From Siderastrea siderea (taxonomy: Eukaryota; Cnidaria; Anthozoa; Scleractinia; Rhizangiidae): 64,000 nucleotides of DNA. The translations under genes and the position numbers were made by a program. Each line of letters opens with the position of its first letter. The stretch's first letter is position 1. Below the pieces are notes generated by a model. The model had not been told where the DNA came from. It made no database searches and saw only the letters and a list, made by a program, of their open reading frames with translations. Of the stretch, positions 33,763 through 45,339 are shown in pieces. The stretch lies in the NCBI GenBank assembly GCA_964030785.1, contig OZ034968.1, forward strand, positions 71,401,399 through 71,465,398. The letters run 5' to 3'.

Positions 33763-34438
33763 TTCATGGGAGAACTGACTGTCATTTGTAAGAGCTGTTG
33801 TGGAGGTAAAGATGGTTGATTTGTTTTGTAAGATGATGACATTGATTAGATAGAGGATGTGCGCGGTCATTGTGTAAAGGAGGTTAGCGAAGGCCTGTAA
33901 GTCTGTTTTAGTTCTTTGAAAGTAGCTCTCGTACAAAGGAGTAATCGTACAAAGGAACGTAATGTTGTTTTGAGTTTTGCGGATTATCGAAGATAATTAA
34001 AGGTAGGTGTAATGTTTATTCGCTGTTTTTAAGAACATTTGGTTGAGAAGGGCAGTGTTTATTAAGGGTAGTGTTTACTTTGGAGTTGTTAGCAGTGGTT
34101 AGTGTTTTCGGATAGAAATATAGTTTTGTTTCTGGTGTTGTTTTGAGTGCTCGATAACAAGTTTCTGGCGTATTTCTGAGAATGTAGTGGAAGCTGGCAG
34201 ATTGGAGAGTGTAAAAGAAAAACGTGTGTGAAGTATGCATAATGTTTGAAATGAAGCAAGACAAGTAACATATTGCAAAAATGTATTATTGTCTGTAGTT
34301 AATGCGTTTTTAAACGGAAGCAAAACAATTATAGTATCCACAAGTTGGTTGTCTTTTACTACCATTATAAATGACATAGAAAAGGAGATTGAAATGCCGT
34401 TTTGTTTAGCGTGCGAGATCATCCATGAGTCATGGAGA

Positions 34439-34470
34439 GTATTGTTAGTTGTGGTTACAACTAACAATAC
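34439..34470. repeat. Perfect 14-bp-arm hairpin
   Basis: GTATTGTTAGTTGT, loop GGTT, then the exact reverse complement ACAACTAACAATAC. It lies between the two copies of the 220-bp repeat. Confidence 0.8.
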
Positions 34471-34855
34471 TGATAAACTCCATTCTTGAGTTTTGTGATG
34501 ATGTAAAGCATAGGAAGGAAGATATTGTTGACTCTACTCGTTAAATAGCTGTGAACAGTAAACACCCATCTTTATAAACACAGGTGTAGAGGTTTTAGAT
34601 TGCAAGTAGCCTCTATTTTTGTTAAGATTGAAATGGAGCCATTGTCTGAAGGGTGAAACATTTATGATGAATGGGTAGGGGCCTTTTCTTGCTGTCATAA
34701 TGACGCAAATAATGACCTTTGAAGGATAATTGCATTGCTGTTACAGAACCTTCAATAGATTGTACATTGGAAGTAGGTTTCAGTCCTTTCGGAAAAGAGT
34801 CCTTACTTGAAGGTGGAAAGTTGATTTATTTCTTGAGGTAAAGTCACTCATTTTA

Positions 34856-35078
34856 TCAGTTAATCAATTCCTTAAACATTGGACATTCTTGGGTAATATG
34901 TCTACATTCATTTAATTTCACTGTGTCGATAGAATTCATTCAGAGGTCATTAAGCGAGAACGTTCTCAAAGCAAATCTGTCATATGCGCGACATTTCTTT
35001 CGTCACATTAGCTTTGTTGAAGAGTTTGAAGGTGAATTTTTCATTTGTAGCTACGACGTAAGCAGATAGATTTAGTTA
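34856..35078 (+). repeat. Direct repeat, copy 2 (about 220 bp)
   Basis: Second copy of the block at 33541-33762, same orientation. Similarity fades after the shared AGCAGATAGATTTAGT. Confidence 0.75.
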
Positions 35079-35578
35079 TCTATTGAAGACGCTAGCGAAA
35101 GAGACTCTTCGGAAGCTTTGACGATAAAAAGTTTACTTACCATTCTAGGTAAGTTACGTATATTAGACTGTTGCTGTTTTGAGCGGCACAGCGCGAGTCA
35201 CATTCGAGCCTGAATCAAGTTCGATTCAAGGTAGAGAACTCTTTATACATAACAGCCCGGGGAAAGGAAGCTGACAGACTCTGCACCGCCTGAAAATTCC
35301 CTAGAATTTCTTGTTAGCTATCGAGTGAGGCCAAGCCAATGCACAAACAGCTTTACAATCTCCTGGAAATTCACTGCAAATAATAAAGAACAACACCTTT
35401 CCATCATCTACGGTTCTTACGTCATTTCAGCAATGTTTTGAATTCTTGAATGGTAAATGTTTATATTTCTTTCAGTCTCCGCTTGGTCCACCAATTTACT
35501 TCATTTTCTCTCAAGTGTCCGACAAGTTATTGCCTTTAAATTAACCATTAACCAATACTTAACCATTTATGATTTAAC

Positions 35579-37427
35579 ATGCATTTGCCCATGCTTTCAT
35601 TTAAATTGCAAACAGAGGACAAACATAATAGCAAATCTGCAAATTCACAAATGCTAGTAACAATCATTGCAGCCCCTAAAAACAAAAGCCCTTTTGTGCA
35701 GGCTACCTCGGAAGACAAGGACATGAAACTAAGGCAAGGACACAACCTCGTCTTCCAAGGCAGAGATGGCAAGGTTCTGGAGAGCTAACCACGTTCAAAT
35801 CTTGAAGTGGGGACATTAATAAATCTCTAACAACTAAGACCCCCAACTGAATTCAAAGACTTTTTATAACGACCACTGAAATTCAAGACCTTTTTTAGAT
35901 TTATAAACCATGAAACATTTTTGGGAAAATTTTAGCTGTTTTGCTGAGTTCACTCAGGAAATATTTAAGGCCTTGTTATTATTATGGTAAGTGCTACCCA
36001 GTTCTTAAAAGACGGCAAAAGGCTGGACTTTCTGGATCAAACATTAGACATTTGCAACTACGGAGCCACACTGAAGGATTTCATGAAGACGGTTAGAATG
36101 AAAAAGACATCAGATCAGAGAAGGTTGAGCTTTTTGAAGATGACAATAGATTCACATCTTTTCACTCCTAGCTTTTCTCTTAAACAGTTGGGCCAGCACA
36201 AATTATGCCTGAAAACAGCTGCTGGCATTTTTGAAGGTGTTTGTTGACAACAAAATTTTATGGAGCATGTTAATGAAACAAATTGAGGTGCTTGCCAGTC
36301 TTTACAACTTAAACATAAACATCGTGATATTTCTCTGGAAGAGCTGAAAGCATTTTGGGGGAATTCTTACTGAAATGAGCATTCTCAGACTGTCTCCAAA
36401 CTCACTGCACCCCGATTGGTTCTTGGACATCTTAGCCTTTTTTCCAAAATCATGTCTCGAGACAGATTGCTGGCAATCAGGATTATTTTATGAAATTAAA
36501 ATTTGATTTTGGGAAGGTTAAACGTGAGTCAATGCCGTCAGCAGTTTGCACTTTAGCAGTACACGACCTGTGGGGCAGCCCATTCCTTTTTTGCAGCCCT
36601 TATTTGTGACCGTGTGGTGTTTCACATTCACTCAAGCTTTGTGGATCATTTGGCTGAACTTTGCTTTGAACTCCCTGGAGATAGCTTCCTTACAACCGGC
36701 TAGCATGCTCACTGTAGTCTCCAGTGAACAAAAAGTTGTTTCTATTAAGCAAACAGATCTTTCAGCATCACGAGTGTTGCTTTCCTGGGCTTCATCTAGA
36801 CCAAACTGACCTTCACCAGACTTTTAACCCATGGTGGTGGAAGCAGTGAAAACTGCCTTCGCCTCTACCCAGGTAACCTGCGGGCAAACGTTCTGGTCAA
36901 TTAGAATCCTCACCACCAGCAAGCTACTGACGAGGCTAAAGTAAAGTAACAAGGGAAAACATTCCTCAAATAATATATGGTCATGAAACCCATCAATGGG
37001 GCATCAATGTGCTGAACAGCAGACAGCATCACTGGATAATGGGGCAATCTCCAAATGCATTCCATCCATCCGGGATATTCTGTTGTTACTCAGCTACGCC
37101 TGCATATCAAGGGAAACGGGTGTGCCATTTTCTTAACCAAATTCTTCACATCCTACAAACTTGTGTAAGACTTCTTCCAGGATTAAATACTCTGCAGTGG
37201 TACTCTTGCATTCTGATTGCAAAGAATTCCCTCCTTGCCTTTTTGAGAAACCAGTCATCGAGGCAATTAAAAGATGTTTTATGGAGGATGAAGGGTCCAG
37301 TCTTAGCATTGACTTAGACAGACCAGTCAACATGGATCCAGAAGATGGTTTTTCCTGGGTAAAAGTGGTCTTACAACAAGTACATTGGTGCCATCGATAC
37401 AAAAGCAGTGTTCAATCTAGAAATTAG
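35579..37427 (+). other. Three unrecognised frames in a gene-poor stretch
   Basis: Plus-strand frames at 35579-35788, 35984-36247 and 37161-37427 have protein-like composition (for example K-D-F-M-K-T-V-R-M-K-K-T-S-D-Q-R-R in the second and D-L-D-R-P-V-N-M-D-P-E-D-G-F in the third). They are separated by stop-rich DNA and I see no splice pairing between them. They could be exons of a decayed gene or parts of an unknown repeat. Confidence 0.2.
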
Positions 37428-37429
37428 TC

Positions 37430-39600
37430 AAAGTGGGTCAAATGTCGTGCATGTCATTTTAAATTGGGTCATTTCAAAAATAGCCTGGGTCAAACTATGT
37501 TATACAAAAAAAAAACTTTGGAGAACTGACATCATCACAGTTGATTCCTTTATTGCGGTGAAAAGTCGGATTACATGAACCTATGGTACTGCTGCAGGTG
37601 GTACAGTTGTATGGATTGACCCAACTATAAAGCTGAAACGTATTTTTAAAAAAACACCAGACCAATTTGGTATAAAAAATGATGAAAGACAATTAAGCTT
37701 AATTCGTTCATTTCATGCTTCCTTATCACCGGTATTAAACTATTATAAGCTTAACTTCAAATCATGTTTTGGCAGTTGGCTCGTGAAGTTGACTTGTAGT
37801 GATACAAATCGAACTCTCTTCCGATCTTTCACCATCCTTCTCCGGTCCTTCTTCGTTGTTCTCAAGAGATTCAACGGCCCTTCTCTTTTCGATAAAAATG
37901 TTAACTTTTGTTGTCATTTCATGTTAATTTTACAAAGACAAACAACCCAACCGGCAACTGTGAAAAACATCGAAGGCCGAAGCAATGCTTGCATGTCGAA
38001 ATGTGTACACTCTAGTCTCTCTCGGAATTGCGTGGAATGCCTGACACAGAAAGTACTCCTAAGCGTGCGTTTTTACTTTTACTTATTGCCAAATGCCCGC
38101 TTCTCTAAGTACTGCTGTGTGAGGTAACTTGTTTTCTTTCTCTTTTTTTGGGTCAGTATGACCCCATGTTAACTTCATTTTGCGTCAGGATATAATTTAC
38201 CACGTCAATGACGCAAAGACGCGGCCTAGATTGAACACTGCAAAAGATCAAATAAAATCCTAGTACACCATTCCTTTGTCTAGAAGGAAATGGCGGGTTA
38301 GGATTTCATTTTACCTTCTTGATGGAGAAATCTACAACAGTTCTGTGTTTGAGCAAGGGTGACCACATGTCACTGACCCAGCAAAGCAACTGAATAGCAG
38401 TTGCTCATTGCGGAGAAAACAAGGTAGGCCATCAGATTAACCACTGTTTGCAAGACATCTTTTCATGGCAGCACTTCACTTAGTCTCTCCGTACCAATGT
38501 AACAAACGCATGCAATGCATGCATAACTGATGACGTTTTGATTTCAATATAGTTTATTGCTCTTGGCAATGCTCTGTGAAATTTAAGTTGTCAACATGAA
38601 TTTATCAAGACAGCCAATAGTCTTTGCAATCACCGTTTGGCCCCACCCTAGCCCCCTGAAGCCCGGTCCCCCCCCCCCTCTACCTGAAGTAAACTGACAC
38701 AACTAACATGAAACTGGGTGACGAGCAGCGTGACTACGTGATTATACAGTCTATCATAAGGCGTCAGGACAATGACATGTTCAAATGAAACTTCACAAAA
38801 ATGTGTCATAACTAGAAGTATCAATAAAGTTCTTCGCTTCCCAATTCACCTCCCAATTCACCTTTACTTTAGAGAAAATAAAACAAAAACAAGCATCTCA
38901 AAGGCCAGCCACTTTAACTCAGAAATCTTAAAAAACAACATTTTCGTGTACACATAATGACCTTGTTCACTTTAGAACTACTATCTGTTTGTTAAAACAG
39001 GAGTCTGATCATGCATACATTTTCTGTATCACTCACATTTTGTATCAACCTTTATCCTGGTATAGTTTGCTTTTCTTTTTAGCCTTTTTGTAGCAATTTT
39101 CCTTTGTATAGATTGGTTTAAAGCAAACAAGGGCTGGGACGAGCCAATCGAAGTTCATTTGGCCTCGTGGCCAAAGAACAAAGATAGAAGTGTCATGTTT
39201 GAAGTTGGACACGACAATGATATTTGGATGTTCAATGTATGGTTTTTTACGTGTAATTTTCGGTATATTTACGCTCATTTTACTGGTTAATTTCGCCAAG
39301 TTTGGACAAACGTAAGTTTTGAATAACATTGAACTGTGCCAGATTGATTGAATGTTCTCCAGGGGTTTCATTATAGACGACTTTAAATTATTTTCTTTGT
39401 GATTGTATTTCATAGCTTCAGACTTTTGTATTATTAAATCCTGAAGATTCCAAGCTGTCCTTGTTTGGTTTGATTTCCGTTGCCTTAACGATCCATTAGC
39501 TAAAAGTTTTGGTACTCATCGGCGCTGAGGAATTGGAATAAATGCAACGGGGAAGGAGATGATAATTCAAAGAAAGCTAATGTATGCCGCACTGCCATAG
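37430..39600. other. Intergenic, no gene recognised; C-run at 38668-38678
   Basis: No lasting frame or element end was recognised. Low-complexity points are an A-run near 37506 and 11 consecutive C at 38668-38678. The repeated word TGGGTCA around 37434-37495 may be the trace of a short repeat. Confidence 0.4.
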
Positions 39601-39689
39601 CATGTTAACGAGAACAATCAACTCGACACAAACCTTGCTGGATGCTAAACGCCCACGAACAAATGTTTTGAGGGATCACGTCAATTTGG

Positions 39690-40540
39690 GCACAAAGCAC
39701 GAGGAATTCACTATGTTCTTAAATGACGAGGATTATGACGAGGCCAAAATTTGAACATTTGGAGATCACCTTGCCCTCGCCATAGCCGTTGCAGCAATGC
39801 GCAAGACTTCAGAGATGGACAAAACGACCAAAACTTAAGCTGCAGAATCAATCAGCAAGAATGCTTATGTTGACAACATATATGACTCTGTTGGCAGCAC
39901 AAAGGAAACGAAAGTTTTGATATCTGATATCGATGACATCCTTGCATTGGGGGGTTTTTGTGTGAAGAAATGGGTTTGCAATGTACCAGTTAACAGTGAC
40001 AAAGATCCAGAAGAAGTAGTACTTGGAGAAGGAACACACAGAAAACGCATTAGGAACTGTCTGGTTACCCAAGGGAGACTAATTTTCTTTTAAAATCAAG
40101 ATGGAATACGCACTAGGGTAGCCCCACCAAGCAATCCCAATCCATTAATACCCCTGAAGTTGACAAAAAGACCGATTCTCAGCAAGCTGGCTGGAATAGT
40201 CGACCCAATAGGGGCTGGAGCAGCCGTTCTTATTAAGGGCAAGATCGCTATGCGAGAGATGTGGCAGCTTGGGCTAAGCTGGGATGAAGATGTTCTGCCT
40301 GAAGCAAAAAAGAAGTGGATTGAGCTATTTCAAGAAGTGATCACGCTCAACAGTGTGAAGTTTCAACACTGCCTGATGCTCTCTGGTGTGATTGGAGACC
40401 CTTTACTTCCTATATTCTGTGATGCATCTCAGTTGGCCTTTGGCGCACGCGCTTACTCCAAGTGGAAGTTGCAAGGGGGAACATTTAGTGCTTGATTTGT
40501 TGCTGCCCAATCAAGCGATGCACCCTTAAAACTCATTTCA
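39690..40540 (+). pseudogene. BEL/Pao element BEL-3, RT to RNase H remnant
   Basis: Broken frames follow BEL pol order: a Y-V-D-N-I-Y-D-S box in place of the RT active site near 39865, D-I-D-D-I-L-A-L-G-G-F-C-V-K-K-W just after, and then the 40160-40495 frame. That frame has I-L-S-K-L-A-G-I-V-D-P-I-G, W-Q-L-G-L-S-W-D-E-D and an RNase H start I-F-C-D-A-S. After a TGA, F-V-A-A-Q-S-S-D-A-P-L-K continues to about 40540, where a tandem repeat begins. The copy is old and distinct from BEL-1 and BEL-2. Confidence 0.7.
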
Positions 40541-40541
40541 G

Positions 40542-41471
40542 TCACGCAACGGTATGTGTCCATATCGACCCACAAAATAAAAATGCTGCATAAACTGGCG
40601 TTACTGCCATTTCCCTTCAAATTTGGAGTATGGGAGGTTGAAAGATTTAGCCAATCGCTTGGCAATTTTAGTCTAATACACTTAAATGTGTCCTACATGA
40701 CGAATTTTTTGTAGAATCACATTCTGACTGTTCAATATGGCATCTGCACTGAAGGGAGACATTCCCGACATGATTTAGAATGACGATGAAGAGCCCGCAG
40801 GTTTCTATTTGGACCAGCAGCTCGAAGTTGACAAAAAGACCGAAGACCGAAGTTGACAAAAAGTCACGCAACGATATGTGTCCATATCGACCCATAAAAT
40901 AAAAATGTTGCATAAATTGGCGTTACTGCCATTTCCCTTCAAATTTGGAGTATGGGAGGTTGAAAGATTTAGCCAATCACTTGGCAATTTTAGTCTAATA
41001 CACTTAAATGTGTCCTACATTACGAATTTTTTGTAGAATCACATCCTGACTGTTCAATATGGCATCTGCACTGAAGGGAGACATTCCCGACATGATTTAG
41101 AATGACGATGAAGAGCCCACAGGTTTCTATTTGGACCGGCAGCTCGAAGTTGACAAAAAGACCGAAGACTGAAGTTGACAAAAAGTCATGCAACGTTATG
41201 TGTCCATATCGACCCATAAAATAAAAATGTTGCATAAATTGGCGTTACTGCTGTTTCCCTTCAAATTTGGAGTATGGGAGGTTGAAAGATTTAGCCAATC
41301 GCTTGGCAATTTTAGTCTAATACACTTAAATGTGTCCTACGTGACGAATTTTTTGTAAAATCACATTCTGACTGTTCAATATGGTATCTGCACTGAAGGG
41401 AGACATTCCCGACATGATTTAGAATGACAATAAAGAGCCCGAAGGTTTCTATTTGCACCGACAGCTCGAAA
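40542..41471 (+). repeat. Tandem repeat, 322-bp unit, about 2.9 copies
   Basis: Units start at 40542, 40864 and 41186 (TCACGCAACGGTATGTGTCC and close variants), an exact 322-bp period. The third copy ends at about 41471, short by roughly 36 bp. The unit tail contains GAAGTTGACAAAAAGACCGA (40824-40843, 41146-41165), the same 20 bases as in BEL-3 pol at 40156-40175. The array interrupts BEL-3 within RNase H. Confidence 0.92.
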
Positions 41472-41869
41472 ATCCATAGATTCAGCTTTCGATAGTTTAT
41501 TTTTTTGGTTTTCTTTAAGTACACCCACAAAAGGCTAGGAAGTTTGCACAACATGTTGAGGGAGGCCAAAGGGATATAAAAATGAAATATGCTTCAATGA
41601 AGACTCTGTGATGTTGCAATCTGCCCGACTTGTCATGATAAATTAGAAATTTCTCCTTTTGGTGACATTTATTGACATGATAATTATCTGTTATTGATAC
41701 CTCTAGCACTTGTTACAATTTACTAGTAAATTTGCCACCACAGCTCTACTGTTGTTGGATAAAACTCATTACATAGCGAAAATCTGAGCGCATGACAGAA
41801 ATACAGAGTCCCAAGAGTTTTAAAACACGAAGCTTGTATACTAAGATCTATAATTACTGGGAGCACTTA

Positions 41870-42341
41870 AGATTGAAGGAAAACAACTTCTGCCAGCCAA
41901 AGAGGAAGAAGTCAATTTTGCCTCATAAATGGATTGAAAGACCGTGAAGTTGACATGGTGGCAATGGTAAAAACCGACTGCAGTTTGAAATTGACCTGCA
42001 CAAGAAGACCAATCTGCAAATCAATCTACAAGCCTGGGAACTCAACCACCATAACAGACACGGCCCGCACTACCCAAAACATAGACCAAAACTTACCTTG
42101 CAATCAAATTAACAAGGCCATTAAACCACGGCCAGATACAAGTACAGTGTCCACTTCATTACCGAGCAACTCGAGGTTCACAGAGAAGTTGATCCAACAG
42201 TTCCACCACGAGACACTCCATCAAGGAGTTCCCTTGGCAATAGCAGCACAACACAACAACACCAACTGGCCGATTTTCAATATCACAAAAAATTTAAACA
42301 TAAAGAGAAAAGCATATCAGGACCCACACTCCCAACCCTGA
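41870..42341 (+). pseudogene. BEL-3 integrase zinc-binding remnant (probable)
   Basis: A 135-codon frame (41934-42341) carries F-T-E-K-L-I-Q-Q-F-H-H-E-T-L-H-Q-G-V, close to the H-x-H part of the BEL/Pao integrase zinc-binding segment. It lies in the right order and strand after the BEL-3 RNase H piece. The matching C-x2-C pair is not visible. The assignment rests on this one motif and position. Confidence 0.45.
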
Positions 42342-42344
42342 TAG

Positions 42345-43870
42345 CAATGCCACCATGAACAAATCCGTACTGTTACCATGCCTTTCAATGGCGCCAATAT
42401 AAAAACGTTAGGGTAATCATTAGAGCATTGCAAGAATGGAGCAAGATGTGTCGTGGCCTGTTATGAAGCCCTGGAGAGTTCAGGGTATTACTATCATGTT
42501 ACCATCATGCTATTTTTACCATAAGTAGTTCGTAGACGTTTTTATGTCTAAGATAGTACAGGTCTTCATTAAAGTTAAAGAGTGGTTTGTAGCACAATGA
42601 ATAAGATTTTAGCTGGTGTTTTCTTGGTGTTAAATACTATTTCAATTATACTGCCAGGCCTCTTCATGGCCACGGTATTTCTGGGATTATTGCCACCTAA
42701 ATGTTGGACAAATCACAAAGTGTGATGGAATTTGTACAATCAGCCCCATTCCCCCTTCCCCGCTCTGAGCGGTATTAAGGGAAGTCTTCGACTTTTAACC
42801 AAAAAAATCAACTTCATCAGTAATATAATATAGGAATTTGCAGTGGAATAGCTGCAGAGTGGCTCTTGTAATTCAGAAATAGTAATTTCATTTAATGAGC
42901 AAATATAAAACAAAGAATTTTTATTTTTAAATCAAAATAGTGATAGAAGTAGAGACCTTGTCTTCCCATCGTAGTCAGTTTTAATTAGAAAAAAAAACGT
43001 TAGTTTTTAGCACACAATTTCCATTTCCATTCCGGTACTTAAACACAAAATATGTTTGCTTTCATTTTCGTCAAAGCTAAATATCTCTGCTTGTTGTTGT
43101 TTTTAGGGGTATATTTTCCTTTGCAAAATAGCGTCCATAAATAGGTCAGTAGAAAGCATTTTACCGTAAGGGATTTAGATGACAGTAATGCCCTTGCCGC
43201 AATGTACACTAGATCTACATTGTCAACAATTTAAATGGTACACAACCCTGCTTTATTCTGAAGGAGACTGAACAGCACCGAGATCTTTGTCTACAGCTGC
43301 ATTCATGTAAGCTGATTGTTTAATTAAGAATTTATGCGCTTCTTTACTCAACCCTGAATGGACTTAACAGTCAAAATTTCCTCTTATGTCTCCACTCCCA
43401 GACCAGGAGCTACATCGTCACACTATGTAATATAACGTTAATAACGACACTACTTAAGAACTCTGTCTTGACGTTTTTTCCCTTAATTTTTTCCGAAGGA
43501 GATAAGGTTTTGAAGTCCTTTTAAATGCAAACGACTTTTACAGTGTGGCCACAGAGCACAAGGCCAAAGAATAGTAATCCGTTTACCAGTCTAGAAGTAG
43601 GTTTTCCCAGGAGTTTTCTCTGAGAACATTTTTTTTCTTTCCAAATGTAACAAATTCTGTAAGGAGTTGCTTCGGTTCTTTGGGATTCGTATTTGAAATG
43701 AGAATTTCCGTAGGGCGGCCTGAAGTGGTAATTCAGGTTATATTAATATATGAAGTGAGAAATATATAAGATAATAAATGGTAGGAATTTCCCGTCTGGT
43801 GCTTCAAACCACTTTTAAACGACAAAAAAATAGAGGGGTAACCCCTAATGAAAAAGAATAGGGCCTGGGT
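42345..43870. other. Intergenic, nothing recognised
   Basis: AT-rich, with short frames only. No element ends, tandem arrays or RNA genes were recognised. Confidence 0.5.
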
Positions 43871-44330
43871 CTACCCATAAGGCCCCAGAAGCTTTGGCTT
43901 CTTCTGCAGGAGATCAAAATGATCATTCACCGCCTAAGCACAGCAAAGAGGACGACTCTCTACAGAAGTTCTTAAACTCCTTTGAGTCTCTTTCAAAACG
44001 ATTGGACTCCTTAGTCTCGCTCGCTTCAGAGGAAATTTATTCCCAGCGTTTCTGACGTGCACGAACATGATACGTTGTCCATTATGGCGGACATGTCTGG
44101 CTTGGACTCCAGCCTGCCTGGTATGCTCAATGCAGCACCAGTAGAGCCTATTCAGGAACCCATAGACCCTATAAAGGCAACAGTAGAGCCTACTGAGGCA
44201 CCATCAGAGCCTTCTAAGACTAAAGAAGATGCTGCACATCTTCAGAGTGCTAGTGATGACCATGGTCTTTTTGATCCAGTGGCCAAGTCAACATCATGGA
44301 CTCCACCTTCCTTTTGTCTCACTTAACAGT
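43870..44330 (+). pseudogene. Capsid-like or ORF1-like fragment of a mobile element
   Basis: Two registers carry acidic, serine-rich sequence. The first reads D-D-S-L-Q-K-F-L-N-S-F-E-S-L-S-K-R-L near 43960. The second (44057-44326) has repeated P-x-E-P/P-I-E-P units and ends F-D-P-V-A-K-S-T-S-W-T-P. I recall similar wording at the start of ORF1 of tyrosine-recombinase retroelements in cnidarians, but cannot prove it. A frameshift near 44050 and the sudden end mark it as a remnant. Confidence 0.35.
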
Positions 44331-44572
44331 AAAATTCCTACCATTTGTTATTTCATATATTTCGAAAGGAGTCTGTGAAAGATAATTCTACCTCAGTCAA
44401 CCTTCACTTCATTTTGGTGACCCAAGACACTTCTGCGATGTACAACTTCTCTTAAAGTAGTCATGACCTAAATGAAACTTGCTAAGGTAACGAAATTTGT
44501 TAAATGGGTTAACGATTTGCCACCTACATATTAATTGAAATTAAATTGTGCTATCACAATGTTCTAAGAAGA

Positions 44573-44601
44573 TAAATAAATAAATAAACAAATAACTAAC
44601 C
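44573..44601 (+). repeat. AAAT microsatellite
   Basis: Imperfect repeats of AAAT (GATAAATAAATAAATAAACAAAT). A similar AAAT-rich tract lies at 48164-48190. Confidence 0.6.
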
Positions 44602-44662
44602 TTTATTAAACACAGGTAGTGTTAAAGCCATAGTCTTGTGGGGCCATATATACAACTAAATA

Positions 44663-45155
44663 CAGTTGAATCTTCCTATGCAACCACCTCTCATAAGTGA
44701 CAACCTCCAACCCGCAACCACTTTTCCAAATACCAAAATTTGCTCAGTGAAACCAGTATAGTTAGAACCTCCTGTAGGCGACCACCTCTTGTAAGCGGCC
44801 ACTTTCTGGGCTGACATTTGGAATTTTTCTATTGTTTTTAACCTCTGGAAAGCGACCACATACGATAGAACTCATATGATCTCATCTCACTGGGTTCAAA
44901 CTGGACAGAACAGCGCTATGCAACCCTAATATGACTTATTCGTTTATGTAATGTTCTAGTGATCCTCGTTCTCCGCTTAAGATACTACACTTCATTTTGG
45001 GTTGTATGTTAATTTGTGCACAGATTAAAGAAAAGCAACCTGACATCAAAATCGAAATTTGATCTCTCATAGTCTGACCTCTCATGGGCGACCACTTCCT
45101 GTAAGCGACCGCTTCAGCTTGACATTTTGGGTGGTCGCTTAAAAGAGGTTCACCT
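44663..45155. mobile_element. Degenerate TIR element with CGACCAC repeats
   Basis: The left end (CAGTTGAATCTTCCTATGCA) and the inverted right end (GTAGGTGAACCTCTTTTAAG) are recognisably the same sequence. Inside, both flanks carry repeats of the type AAGCGACCACCTCTTGTAAG. This family is common in cnidarian assemblies by recollection. No coding capacity remains and the target duplication is unclear. Confidence 0.55.
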
Positions 45156-45177
45156 ACAGAACGAAATAACAAATTGA

Positions 45178-45310
45178 ACATAACAAGCAAGAATCCCAAC
45201 TGGCAGGAAGCAAACCAGTTGGATATCTACAAGCATGGTCGAGGAAACAATGCTGGCCAGAGCAAGATTTGAACTCGGGGGAAAACTGTGCTAGGTTTCC
45301 TAGAGCCCTG
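45178..45310 (-). repeat. SINE-like fragment with a tRNA B-box-like motif
   Basis: On the minus strand GAGTTCAAATCTTGC resembles a pol III B box / T arm, followed by GGCCAGCATTG and a tail with CCAGTTGGGATTC. I recall full-length coral repeats with a tRNA-like head ahead of this tail. The A box is missing here, so the copy is truncated. Confidence 0.35.
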
Positions 45311-45339
45311 ACATTTTTGGCAAAATGAAATGCTCAACC

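Noticed and set aside
45260..45290. Possible tRNA gene (GATTTGAACTC)
   Set aside because: Only a B-box-like word is present. There is no cloverleaf or A box, so a SINE remnant is more likely.
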